DNA from: Lutibacter sp.
GTDB taxonomy: Bacteria; Bacteroidota; Bacteroidia; Flavobacteriales; Flavobacteriaceae
Reading direction: 5' to 3'
Length of the DNA stretch: 48,962 nt
Assembly (NCBI GenBank): GCA_030590985.1
Contig: JAUVBX010000002.1
Coordinates: forward strand, 1-48,962
Part shown: in pieces, positions 25,484 to 33,120 of the stretch
Layout: the number at the start of each line of letters is the position of its first letter
How positions within the stretch are numbered: the stretch's first letter is position 1
Notes under the pieces: model-generated
What the model saw: only the letters and a program-made list of their open reading frames with translations
Databases searched by the model: none
Told to the model about the DNA's origin: nothing
Translations under genes and position numbers: made by a program

Positions 25484-25592
25484 AGAAAGCGGTTTATCTC
25501 TTGCAATTGGTGGCACTGCCCGTTCCAATCACTCAATATACTGTTTTACATAAATGCAAACTAAATATTGTTTGTCGGATTTTCCGCTTTCT
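25484..25592. repeat. Inverted repeat AAGAAAGCGG/CCGCTTTCTT in accessory gap
   Basis: The 10-bp arms AAGAAAGCGG (ending 25492) and CCGCTTTCTT (from 25584) match perfectly around about 91 nt. Inside lies a smaller hairpin, ATTGG (25506-25510) with CCAAT (25525-25529), with GGC/GCC stacked within it. It separates the nuclease-like gene from the small ORF and may be a cassette boundary or terminator. Confidence 0.55.
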
Positions 25593-25594
25593 TT

Positions 25595-26206
25595 TTAAAA
25601 TTCTACTAAACCAAAAGAGCATAATTTATTCTCAAATTCATCTAAGGTTAATTCATTCATCTTTACTTTAATAAATCCTTTTACTAATTCCATTGTTGTA
25701 ACTAAAGAATACTTACCTGCGTCTGCATATCCAATTTGGTCTAATGTAAAAGGAACATAGTCCTTTTCTTTATAAGACTTATTATTGTCGTGATTTATTA
25801 TAAAAACGCCAAAAGCGTTTTCTTTCTTATGCCTTCTTACTTCTAAATGTTTCGTTATTTGCCTTGTCTTGTTATCTGTTGGGTGTTTCTTTTTTGTTCC
25901 TGTAACCTCAATTATTATTATTTTGTCGGGTAGAAAAATTCTAATATCGTCCTTTTTTAATTGTTTTCCTACTTTACGAACCTTTTCAAACCCAATGTCC
26001 TTAAAATACATTTTTATATATTGTTCTAATTCATCATTACTTATTTTAGGATGTATTATACCTCTTAAAAATTCATATTTATCGGATAATGTTTTTAATT
26101 TTCTATTTATCTTATTTAAGTCATTCTTTAGGCTTTTTCTCTCATCAAGTAATTCTGATATATCAGGGAAGTCCTTTGTCAAATTATGATACTCTTTTTC
26201 ATTCAT
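25595..26206 (-). CDS. PD-(D/E)xK-like nuclease candidate with N-terminal coiled coil
   Basis: A 203-aa soluble protein. Residues about 15-47 are a charged heptad-like coiled coil (ELLDERKSLKNDLNKINRKL). The core resembles the restriction-endonuclease-like fold: an N-terminal helix (NDELEQYIKMYF), Asp86/87 in KKDDIRIF, the strand IIIIEVTGTKKK with Glu100 and Lys105 near the expected catalytic pair, then RQITKHLEV with Gln116 in the usual helix, and the strand AFGVFIINHD. The canonical ExK is ExT here, so catalysis is not assured. The tail (TTMELVKGFIKVKMNELTLDEF) looks like the C-termini of Mrr-like predicted nucleases. It is the last gene of a three-gene operon with two membrane proteins (1-nt and 6-nt gaps). 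The function is inferred, not demonstrated. Confidence 0.65.
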   Translation of the reverse strand: MNEKEYHNLTKDFPDISELLDERKSLKNDLNKINRKLKTLSDKYEFLRGIIHPKISNDELEQYIKMYFKDIGFEKVRKVGKQLKKDDIRIFLPDKIIIIEVTGTKKKHPTDNKTRQITKHLEVRRHKKENAFGVFIINHDNNKSYKEKDYVPFTLDQIGYADAGKYSLVTTMELVKGFIKVKMNELTLDEFENKLCSFGLVEF

Positions 26207-26207
26207 A

Positions 26208-26531
26208 CTATTTTTCTAAATCCTTTGATTTTTTATGTCCTATAAATATACTGCTTACAAGTAATATTACCCAAATGACATCTACTACATTCCAAACAGT
26301 TCTACCAAGTGCTAATTTAAAGAATGGGTTAATTAACAGTACAGAACCAAACCAAATAATCATAAAGGTTTTGCTTCCCTTTTCAAGTTCCTTATACCCT
26401 AAGATTGCAAAACCTATCATTCCTATAAAACGCATTATTTCATAGTAATTATAGGGCATTTTGAATAATGCACCTATGAAAAGGAGTGAAAGTGTTATTT
26501 TAATTATGTTTTTTATAAGAAAATCAATCAT
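26208..26531 (-). CDS. Small four-helix membrane protein (DUF6804-like)
   Basis: A 107-aa protein that is almost entirely membrane-embedded, with four hydrophobic segments at about 8-25, 33-45, 54-70 and 82-98. The pattern YYEIMRFIGMIGFAILGY, a central INPFFKLALGR and WNVVDVIWVILL resembles the DUF6804 family as I remember it; this could not be checked. Its role is unknown. It lies 6 bp after the two-helix membrane protein gene and 1 nt before the nuclease-like gene, so the three are translationally linked. The charged C-terminus GHKKSKDLEK faces the cytoplasm by the positive-inside rule. Confidence 0.7.
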   Translation of the reverse strand: MIDFLIKNIIKITLSLLFIGALFKMPYNYYEIMRFIGMIGFAILGYKELEKGSKTFMIIWFGSVLLINPFFKLALGRTVWNVVDVIWVILLVSSIFIGHKKSKDLEK

Positions 26532-26537
26532 CTTGTT

Positions 26538-27143
26538 TTATAGTTTTTTTTCATTTATTCTTTTAAGTATTTCAATTCTGTGATTTAAATACCATTTTAG
26601 ATTACGAAATTTTTCCCAATTTATTTTTCCATTATTGTTGTAGTAATAACTTGTTCCTGTTTCATTAGATTTTATTTCAACAGAGTTAAACTCTTTTATA
26701 TCATTTTTTTTTAATTCATCAAGTTCAGCTAAGCAGTTTTCGTAAAAATCCAATAGGTTTTGACTATAAATGATTGAGTCAAATTCATATTGTCCAATAA
26801 ATATTTTAAAATTATTTTTGTAGCTATGTTTTGGTATTTTTCCTTTTTTCTTTTTAATATATTTACTTAGATAATCATTAATTTTCAACCCAAACGCACT
26901 TGTTTCGTTATTATTAATTGTTATCTCATTTTTTCTTTCAAAATCAATACTTAATAAATATGAAATTAAAACCACATCAATCACCATTAAAGATATTATA
27001 ATCCAAAATGGAAGATCAAGAATGTACAAGTAATACAAAAATAGAGATGCAAAAAAAATTAGGATTCTAATAAATGCACTAGATGAAATGAAATATCCTT
27101 TTTCATATTCAGATTTAGATTTTCGATAATAAATTTCTTGCAT
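26538..27143 (-). CDS. Two-helix membrane protein with cytoplasmic domain, unknown function
   Basis: A 201-aa protein. After a charged N-terminus (about 1-20) come two hydrophobic segments, FIRILIFFASLFLYYLYIL (about 24-42) and FWIIISLMVIDVVLISYLL (about 46-64). A soluble Lys/Asn-rich domain follows (about 70-201) with no motif I recognise; its C-terminal half is helical (NLLDFYENCLAELDELKK). The layout of a helix pair plus cytoplasmic domain is seen in several membrane effectors, but that comparison is only architectural. It is the first gene of the three-gene operon that ends with the nuclease candidate. No -7 box was found immediately upstream. Confidence 0.65.
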   Translation of the reverse strand: MQEIYYRKSKSEYEKGYFISSSAFIRILIFFASLFLYYLYILDLPFWIIISLMVIDVVLISYLLSIDFERKNEITINNNETSAFGLKINDYLSKYIKKKKGKIPKHSYKNNFKIFIGQYEFDSIIYSQNLLDFYENCLAELDELKKNDIKEFNSVEIKSNETGTSYYYNNNGKINWEKFRNLKWYLNHRIEILKRINEKKL

Positions 27144-27206
27144 TTTTATATTTTTTTGTTATGAGTAATTCTGTTTTTCTAATGAACGCCAACGTTTTTG
27201 AATATG

Positions 27207-27301
27207 GTGCGTTTGGCATTTCAACGCTCCAATATTTCAAATTACTACTATGTTTATTTATTACTAATATATTCATTTCTATCACTATCCGCCAAATGCA
27301 C
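27207..27301. repeat. Inverted repeat with GCCAA core in accessory gap
   Basis: GTGCGTTTGGC (27207-27217) pairs with GCCAAATGCAC (27291-27301) over 11 positions with one G-T wobble and a 73-nt loop. A further GCCAACG at 27188-27194 can also pair with the first arm. It separates the three-gene operon from the ATPase gene. Confidence 0.55.
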
Positions 27302-27329
27302 TATATTTTTTGTTGTAGCTAGTTCATAA

Positions 27330-28817
27330 TCAATCAAGGCTGTTAATATTTCGTTTAATAAGATGTTTGATTTTAGGATCTAGTACATTAAAGATGCGTT
27401 CACCTTTTGGACCTAATTTATCATCCTCATTAATTAATCTATATTTTATCATTAATTCAATTTTTCTTACACACCAATTTGTTTTTTGATTAAAAACAGC
27501 ACTAAGTTCACGTATTGTAAAACTAATTCTTTTTGTCCTTAGAATTAAATTTATCATACTAATAACATCTTTATTTTTACCTGTTCTAGATGGGTACAAC
27601 GATAAATAATCATATCTCTTAGCAAATTTAATCAAGCCTTTTGACACCGAATTACTATCAAAATATTTTATGTCAGAATTTGATGTTTGAATATCATATA
27701 TATCTGACATACATGATATTAAATCTCTAGGTGAATGATTTGATATTTCAATAATTTCATCAATATCATTCTTGTTTTTAAACAAATCATTAAATTTTTT
27801 TTTATCACTTGTGAAATATCTTACTCGTTTATCAATTAGAGGAACCATATCCGATTTTTTCCAACTAATATCAATTTCTTTAAACTTATCAAAACGAACT
27901 GTTTTTGATAAAATTGGTTTTACTTCAGTCCATAGACTAAATGCTATTGCAATATCATTCTGTAATAAAAGTTCAGTATCGGTTAAAATGTCTTTCGTGA
28001 AAGCTGCAATTTTATTTACATCATGGTTTAATTCTTGAAATTCATCAACTTTATCGAAAAGTATCACTGAAGAATTAAAATAAGATTTTTGGGCAATAGA
28101 ATTGATTCTATTTAATAATTCTTTTAAATGCCTTTTATTAGTAGTTAGTTGTAGCTCTGCATTTGAGGCATCAATATTAGGTTCCTCTATTTCACCAATA
28201 AATTCCGTGAAATCTCTAATATTTACATCGCCTAAGCCAATTGATTCTGAAATTATTTTTGAAGTAATCATAACGCCCGTATTGATAATTGAATTTGTGG
28301 GTTTGATAAATCCATTAAATAATCTAATGAAAAAGTTTTTTACTTTGACTTTCTTAATATTTTCATATCTATTTTCATACTCAACTCTTGTAAGAGGTTT
28401 GAAAAACAATTTAATAAGAAGCCCCAAGCTTTCTTTATCCTCTGTGTCTAACTTTTTTAGAATATATTTATTCTTGTCAAGAAACAGTACAAATTTTGTT
28501 ACAAACTCTGTTAAAATAAGATTTAATAGAGGGATTTTGTTGTTTGTTAGAGCTATATCATCGAATCTATCAATAATAATTGTGAGTACCTTATCTTTTT
28601 CTAAATCTGATTTTAATTCATATATTATTGATGATTTACCATGACCTCTTTGTCCTAAGATAAATCTGCTAGTGCCTGATTTCAAATCATCTAACAGTGT
28701 TTTGTAAAATAATGGTGGGTAAAATATTTGAGAAAGGAAATCTAATTCCTCCTCAGCAGAAAATTTAGAAAAGGGGTTCTTATTAAACCCCATTTTTTCA
28801 TTAAGAGTATTTTTCAT
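27330..28817 (-). CDS. P-loop ATPase (Sll1717-family-like) with C-terminal winged helix
   Basis: A 495-aa AAA/STAND-like ATPase. The N-terminus NPFSKFSAEEE leads to Walker A GQRGHGKSS (55-63). Walker B lies in SVILFDKVDEF (about 250-260), with Lys in place of the second acidic residue of the usual DDLDE. A segment HSPRDLIS (about 370) fits a sensor 2/lid region. The last 100 residues (ISMINLILRTKRISFTIREL to RIFNVLDPKIKHL) look like a winged-helix domain, so DNA, RNA or protein sensing is plausible. It most resembles what is called the P-loop ATPase Sll1717 family, of unknown function; this is from memory. It has its own promoter and is bracketed by an 11-bp inverted repeat. Confidence 0.75.
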   Translation of the reverse strand: MKNTLNEKMGFNKNPFSKFSAEEELDFLSQIFYPPLFYKTLLDDLKSGTSRFILGQRGHGKSSIIYELKSDLEKDKVLTIIIDRFDDIALTNNKIPLLNLILTEFVTKFVLFLDKNKYILKKLDTEDKESLGLLIKLFFKPLTRVEYENRYENIKKVKVKNFFIRLFNGFIKPTNSIINTGVMITSKIISESIGLGDVNIRDFTEFIGEIEEPNIDASNAELQLTTNKRHLKELLNRINSIAQKSYFNSSVILFDKVDEFQELNHDVNKIAAFTKDILTDTELLLQNDIAIAFSLWTEVKPILSKTVRFDKFKEIDISWKKSDMVPLIDKRVRYFTSDKKKFNDLFKNKNDIDEIIEISNHSPRDLISCMSDIYDIQTSNSDIKYFDSNSVSKGLIKFAKRYDYLSLYPSRTGKNKDVISMINLILRTKRISFTIRELSAVFNQKTNWCVRKIELMIKYRLINEDDKLGPKGERIFNVLDPKIKHLIKRNINSLD

Positions 28818-28846
28818 ATATGTTTTTTTTCATTTAATTTTTTATT

Positions 28847-28854
28847 CAAAATTA
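28847..28854 (-). promoter_or_regulatory. -7 box TAATTTTG for the accessory ATPase gene
   Basis: Minus-strand TAATTTTG is a perfect TAnnTTTG, 29 nt before the ATG at 28817. A TTG lies 21 nt upstream, in the accepted -33 range. The ATPase gene is thus expressed from a host-type promoter. Confidence 0.55.
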
Positions 28855-29037
28855 GCTACAACATCTGTATAAACACAATGGCTTATATATCTATTATGTC
28901 TGCAAGTTAACAAAAAACTAAATGAAGTCAGTAAAAATAGGTTATCTAAAACATAATATAAAACAGCATCTGTTATTAAGCGTTAAAAACGACTAATATT
29001 TCTCGTGTTATATCTTTCGTCTATAATCTATTCTCCT

Positions 29038-29045
29038 TACTTTTG
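29038..29045 (+). promoter_or_regulatory. -7 box TACTTTTG for tpiA
   Basis: Perfect TAnnTTTG, with a 22-nt leader to the ATG at 29068. The computed upstream start at 29005 would lie upstream of the promoter and is rejected. Confidence 0.6.
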
Positions 29046-29067
29046 TAAAAATAAAAAAACTAAAACC

Positions 29068-29832
29068 ATGCGTACAAAGATAGTAGCCGGAAACTGGAAA
29101 ATGAATTTGGATGTAGATGCATCAAAACAATTAGCCAAAGATATTTCTGTAGATATTCAAAATCTTGAAACCAATAATACACGAATTATTATCGCACCAA
29201 CTGCGACAAACTTATATCCTGTTTCTCATCAAGTAGGGATGGATACTCGTATAGAACTTGCTGCACAAAACATGCACCAAGCCAAAAACGGTGCTTTTAC
29301 TGGTGAGATTTCTGCAGAAATGATTCGCAGTGTTGGTGTAACTAATGTTATTCTTGGGCATTCTGAACGTCGAGCTTATTTCGGTGAACATAATGATACA
29401 CTTGCTGAAAAAGTAACAACAGCATTACAAAATAAAATGGAAGTTATTTTTTGTTTTGGAGAACATTTAAAACAAAGACAAAAAAAACTACATTTTTCTA
29501 CCGTACTTAGTCAAATAAATGAAGGACTGTTTCATTTGAACAAAGAAGACTGGAAACACATTATTCTTGCTTATGAACCTGTTTGGGCTATTGGAACAGG
29601 AGAGACAGCCACACCCGAACAAGCCCAAGAAATGCATGAGTATATTCGAACAATTATTTCAGGAAAATACGATAAAGAAACAGCACAAAATGTTTCAATT
29701 TTATATGGTGGAAGTGTAAAACCATCTAACGCCAAAGAAATTTTTTCACAAGCTGATGTAGATGGTGGATTAATTGGTGGTGCGGCCTTAAACTCTACTG
29801 ATTTTGTGGCTTTGGTTAAAGCTATTCAATAG
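29068..29832 (+). CDS. tpiA: Triose-phosphate isomerase
   Basis: Interconverts dihydroxyacetone phosphate and glyceraldehyde-3-phosphate. The 254-aa protein begins VAGNWKMN (substrate-binding Asn and Lys near 9-11). It carries the catalytic histidine in ILGHSERRAYF, the catalytic glutamate in AYEPVWAIGTGETA, and the phosphate-binding YGGSVKPSNA and GGLIGGAAL loops. The computed start at 29005 adds 21 residues (LYLSSIIYSPYF) with no family match, upstream of the promoter box; ATG 29068 is correct. prmA follows 102 bp later. In related genomes I recall other genes upstream of tpiA where the accessory region now lies. Confidence 0.97.
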   Translation: MRTKIVAGNWKMNLDVDASKQLAKDISVDIQNLETNNTRIIIAPTATNLYPVSHQVGMDTRIELAAQNMHQAKNGAFTGEISAEMIRSVGVTNVILGHSERRAYFGEHNDTLAEKVTTALQNKMEVIFCFGEHLKQRQKKLHFSTVLSQINEGLFHLNKEDWKHIILAYEPVWAIGTGETATPEQAQEMHEYIRTIISGKYDKETAQNVSILYGGSVKPSNAKEIFSQADVDGGLIGGAALNSTDFVALVKAIQ

Positions 29833-29934
29833 TTTTACCGCCAAGACACAGAGACGCAAAAGAGTAATGATTGAAGAAATGAATCATTTTACATCAAATC
29901 ATTATCGCATTGAATCATTAAATCATTTAATAAA
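29833..29934. repeat. Degenerate ATCATT repeats between tpiA and prmA
   Basis: The gap opens with ACCGCCAAGACACAGAGACG, a phrase I recall as a dispersed repeat, and continues with repeated (GA)ATCATT units (GAATCATTTTAC, AATCATTATCG, GAATCATTAAATCATT). No hairpin with a T run is evident, so readthrough into prmA is likely. Confidence 0.45.
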
Positions 29935-30792
29935 ATGATACAACCTTATATAGCCTACCATTTTACCATTGAACCCTTACAACCAGCAAGAGAAATATTA
30001 GTTGCTGAATTAGGAAGTTTAGGGTTTGAAACTTTTAAGGAAACAGAGAATGGTTTAATCGCTTACATTCCTAAAAGTGATTGGCATATAACTATTTTAC
30101 ATGAAGTATTTGTGTTAAATAGTGGTGAGTTTAGAATTGTCTATGAAAAAGAGGAAATAGAACCCGTAAACTGGAATAGTGAATGGGAAAAAAACTTTGA
30201 ACCTATTGATATTGATGATACGGTTAGTATTCGGGCTCCTTTTCACAAGACTGGAACTTCAAAATACAACATTCTTATCGAGCCCAAGATGAGTTTTGGA
30301 ACAGGACACCACGAAACTACACATTTGATGGTGCAACATCTGTTAAAGTTAGATTTAAAAGATAAATCTGTTTTAGATATGGGTTGTGGAACTGCTGTTT
30401 TAGCGATTTTGGCTGAAATGAGAGGTGCAAGTATTTTAGACGCTATAGATATTGACCCTTGGTGTTATGAAAATTCATTGGAGAATATTGCTCGAAATAA
30501 CTGTAAAAATATTAAAGTTTATGAGGGTGATGCCTCACTTTTAGTCAATAAAAAACCTGTCTACCAAAAAGGTAGATATGATATAATTATTGCCAATATT
30601 AATCGTAATATTTTGCTACAAGACCTCATAATTTATGCTAAATCTCTAAATGAAAATGGCATTTTATTACTCAGTGGCTTTTACCAAGAGGATATTCCAG
30701 TGATTGATGCCGAAGCTTCAAAACACAATCTAAAAATAGATTTGATTTTAGAGCGTAATAATTGGGTTGCTGTTCGCTATCTAAAATCCTAA
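29935..30792 (+). CDS. prmA: Ribosomal protein L11 methyltransferase
   Basis: PrmA trimethylates ribosomal protein L11 using S-adenosylmethionine. The 285-aa protein has an N-terminal recognition domain (about 1-120) and a Rossmann methyltransferase domain: IEPKMSFGTGHHETTHLM, VLDMGCGTAVLAILA (SAM motif I, about 148-162), AIDIDPWCYENS, and IIANINRNIL with the substrate-side Asn. The ATG at 29935 follows repeats, and no alternative is better. Its last bases overlap the convergent protease gene by 4 bp. clpS, which I recall downstream of prmA in relatives, is absent here. Confidence 0.95.
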   Translation: MIQPYIAYHFTIEPLQPAREILVAELGSLGFETFKETENGLIAYIPKSDWHITILHEVFVLNSGEFRIVYEKEEIEPVNWNSEWEKNFEPIDIDDTVSIRAPFHKTGTSKYNILIEPKMSFGTGHHETTHLMVQHLLKLDLKDKSVLDMGCGTAVLAILAEMRGASILDAIDIDPWCYENSLENIARNNCKNIKVYEGDASLLVNKKPVYQKGRYDIIIANINRNILLQDLIIYAKSLNENGILLLSGFYQEDIPVIDAEASKHNLKIDLILERNNWVAVRYLKS

Positions 30793-32921
30793 TTTTTTGC
30801 TAATTCAGGATGAGATTTTGTTTTAAGTTCCGCGAGCACATTCAATCCTTCTTCAACATAAACATCTTTTGATAAATTGGTGTGCCAAACTTCTCGTTTT
30901 TTTGCAAGAATGCTATCAGCTTCTATTAATGAAATCTCATATTGAGGTGACATATATGTCAAATTGGTAGTATAAGAGTCTAATGCATCAAAGGCTTTGG
31001 CTTCATCATCATGTGATTCGATATCTTTTTTAAATTCTGTATAGTTTAAAAAAATTATTTTATCATCTTGTCCCTTTTTTAACCATTTAGCATTGCTATC
31101 AATTAATTGAAATTGCGAATTTTCAAATACTCTTTTTCTACTATTTTGAATACTAATGTCATAGTTTTCATATTCATTCCATTTTGTGAAATCTGTTGAT
31201 TTGATTTTATCCCATTTGAGTGGACTTTCTTCATCTCTTTCCCCTATATTTAAATAGCTATAACGAGAAGGTACAACTACGTCGGGAACAACACCTCTAA
31301 GTTGTGTAGAACCACCGTTTATTCTGTAAAATTTTTGGATGGTCATTTTTAAAAATCCCAGATCTTTATCTGTTCTTGCATATTGATTTAAAGGATAGAA
31401 ATTTTGAACTGTTCCTTTCCCAAAGGTTTGATTTCCGCCTATGATAATCGCTCTTTTATAATCTTGCATAGCGGCAGCTAAAATTTCAGATGCAGAGGCT
31501 GATAACTCATTTACCAAGAATACCAAAGGGCCATCCCAATGAAGACCAGATTCATTATCTTCTCGAATATTTGCTTTTTCTCCTCGATATTTCACTTGAA
31601 CAATGGGCCCTTTATCAATAAATAAACCAGCAATTTCGACAGCTGTTTTTAAAGAACCTCCCCCATTATTTCTTAAATCAATTAAAAGACCTGAAATACC
31701 TTCTTTTTTTAGATTCTCAATTTCTTGAGCCATATCTGTAGCTGAATTTCTATAGTTCTGTTGATCAAAATCTATATAGAATTTAGGTAAATTAATAAAT
31801 CCATATTTTTTACCATCTTTTTCAATGATGGAAGATTTTACAAAAGTTTCTTCTAATTCAACAACATCTCTAATAATTGATATTGTTTCAATTTTACCAG
31901 ATACTCTTTTTAGTGTTAAGCGTACTTCTGTTCCCTTTTTGCCTTTTATATATTCAATGGCATTATCTAACCGCATACCGACTATATCTAGAGATTCACC
32001 ATCTGCTTGAGCTACTTTAAGTATTAAATCACCCACTTCTAATTCACCAGCTCGCCAAGCAGGACCTCCAGATATAAGCTCAATTACCTTAGTATAGTCA
32101 CCATCTTTTTGTAAGCGCGCTCCAATACCCTCTAGTTTTCCAGACATTGAAATATCAAATCGTTTTTTAATTTTTGGATCTAAATAATTAGTATGTGGCC
32201 CAAATTGAGCTGCAATACTATTGATAAAGTAGCTAAACCAATCATCTTGTGTTAGTTCGTCTAATCTATCATATAAATTATCCATATTTTCTTTAGTTTT
32301 TTCTAAAGCTTCTTCCTTAAGAGTTTCATATGACTTTTGTAAATAAGTGCTATCTATTTCAAAATTGTCATTTTCTGTTTGTTCCATATCATATAAACGA
32401 CCGATATAGCGCATTTTTAGTTGTTTTTTCCAAGTGTCTAAAAGTTCAGTCTTATCTTTTGCAAATGAAGTATTCTCATAATCAACTGAATAAGTTTCAT
32501 CCTTACTAAGATTGAATGGCTGACTTAGTATTTCTTTATAATAGGCTTTTGTTTCATTAACTCGTTGTTCATATCGGCTATAAACTGAATAAAAATAAGT
32601 TAGATCATCTGATAAAATTTGATCATCTATCAGAAATTTGAATTGGGAAAATTCATCGATATCCGTTTGTAGAAAGTAATGTTTTGAAGGGTCTAATATT
32701 TCTAAGAAATCAGTATAAACACCCTCAGAAAAATTGTCGTCTATTGTGGTTGGTTGATAGTGACCTTGAGTTAAAATATAGCGTAAAACATTAACTAATT
32801 GCTTATCTTTTTCGGGGTCGGGTTGGTATCTGAAGTTAAAACTAACTAATATACCAGCTATCAATATAATGGGGATGATAAACTTATAATTTCGTTTCAT
32901 AAACAGGGTAATTTGTTTCAT
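30789..32921 (-). CDS. prc: Carboxy-terminal processing (tail-specific) protease, S41 family
   Basis: A periplasmic S41 protease of the Prc/Tsp type that degrades or trims proteins from the C-terminus. The 710-aa protein has an N-terminal hydrophobic anchor or signal (FIIPIILIAGILVSF), a long helical N-domain (50-230), a PDZ domain (about 245-330: GIGARLQKDGDYTKVIELISGGPA) and the S41 catalytic domain. The nucleophile serine is in NELSASASEIL and the lysine in GNQTFGKGTVQ, with LRNNGGGSL preceding. A C-terminal domain follows (about 540-700). An alternative ATG at 32900 would remove seven residues. It is divergent from surE with a 199-bp promoter region. Confidence 0.94.
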   Translation of the reverse strand: MKQITLFMKRNYKFIIPIILIAGILVSFNFRYQPDPEKDKQLVNVLRYILTQGHYQPTTIDDNFSEGVYTDFLEILDPSKHYFLQTDIDEFSQFKFLIDDQILSDDLTYFYSVYSRYEQRVNETKAYYKEILSQPFNLSKDETYSVDYENTSFAKDKTELLDTWKKQLKMRYIGRLYDMEQTENDNFEIDSTYLQKSYETLKEEALEKTKENMDNLYDRLDELTQDDWFSYFINSIAAQFGPHTNYLDPKIKKRFDISMSGKLEGIGARLQKDGDYTKVIELISGGPAWRAGELEVGDLILKVAQADGESLDIVGMRLDNAIEYIKGKKGTEVRLTLKRVSGKIETISIIRDVVELEETFVKSSIIEKDGKKYGFINLPKFYIDFDQQNYRNSATDMAQEIENLKKEGISGLLIDLRNNGGGSLKTAVEIAGLFIDKGPIVQVKYRGEKANIREDNESGLHWDGPLVFLVNELSASASEILAAAMQDYKRAIIIGGNQTFGKGTVQNFYPLNQYARTDKDLGFLKMTIQKFYRINGGSTQLRGVVPDVVVPSRYSYLNIGERDEESPLKWDKIKSTDFTKWNEYENYDISIQNSRKRVFENSQFQLIDSNAKWLKKGQDDKIIFLNYTEFKKDIESHDDEAKAFDALDSYTTNLTYMSPQYEISLIEADSILAKKREVWHTNLSKDVYVEEGLNVLAELKTKSHPELAKN

Positions 32922-33090
32922 TAAGATAATTTAATGTCAGCCAAAATAATACCATTTATTGATAAAACGCAAATTTTTGGGAATAATTTCATGTTAAAAA
33001 ATATTTAATTACAAAAGTATCAAAGTTAATATTTGTCTAATCAATCAATTTTTAATAAAATATTATATGCTAACATCTAATAATATTTGC

Positions 33091-33098
33091 TAGCTTTG
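33091..33098 (+). promoter_or_regulatory. -7 box TAGCTTTG for the surE-lpxB operon
   Basis: Perfect TAnnTTTG, with 22 nt to the surE ATG at 33121. It would drive surE, the small membrane protein gene and lpxB. Confidence 0.6.
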
Positions 33099-33120
33099 AA
33101 GCTCAATTTATTATAAAAAA

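Larger units (their letters stand above)
27311..28863. repeat. 11-bp inverted repeat pair flanking the ATPase gene
   Basis: TGTTGTAGCTA at 27311-27321 and its exact complement TAGCTACAACA at 28853-28863 bracket the ATPase gene, starting 9 bp beyond its stop and about 36 bp upstream of its start. The right copy overlaps the ATPase -7 box by two bases. This could mark a mobile cassette boundary, but no recombinase gene is present. Confidence 0.5.

Noticed and set aside
27188-27301. Possible integron attC site in the island
   Set aside because: The GCCAA/TTTGGC arms do not fit the RYYYAAC/GTTRRRY core boxes with the needed L-box spacing, and no integron integrase is present.
28102-28644. 180-aa plus-strand ORF opposite the ATPase gene
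   Set aside because: The minus frame carries Walker motifs and a promoter; this antisense ORF has the composition of a reverse complement and no domain.
25138-28866. CRISPR array or transposase in the accessory region
   Set aside because: No regularly spaced direct repeats and no transposase, integrase or recombinase motif could be found in any ORF.
29005-29067. Upstream extension of tpiA in the ORF track
   Set aside because: It lies upstream of and across the TACTTTTG promoter box and adds residues foreign to the family.
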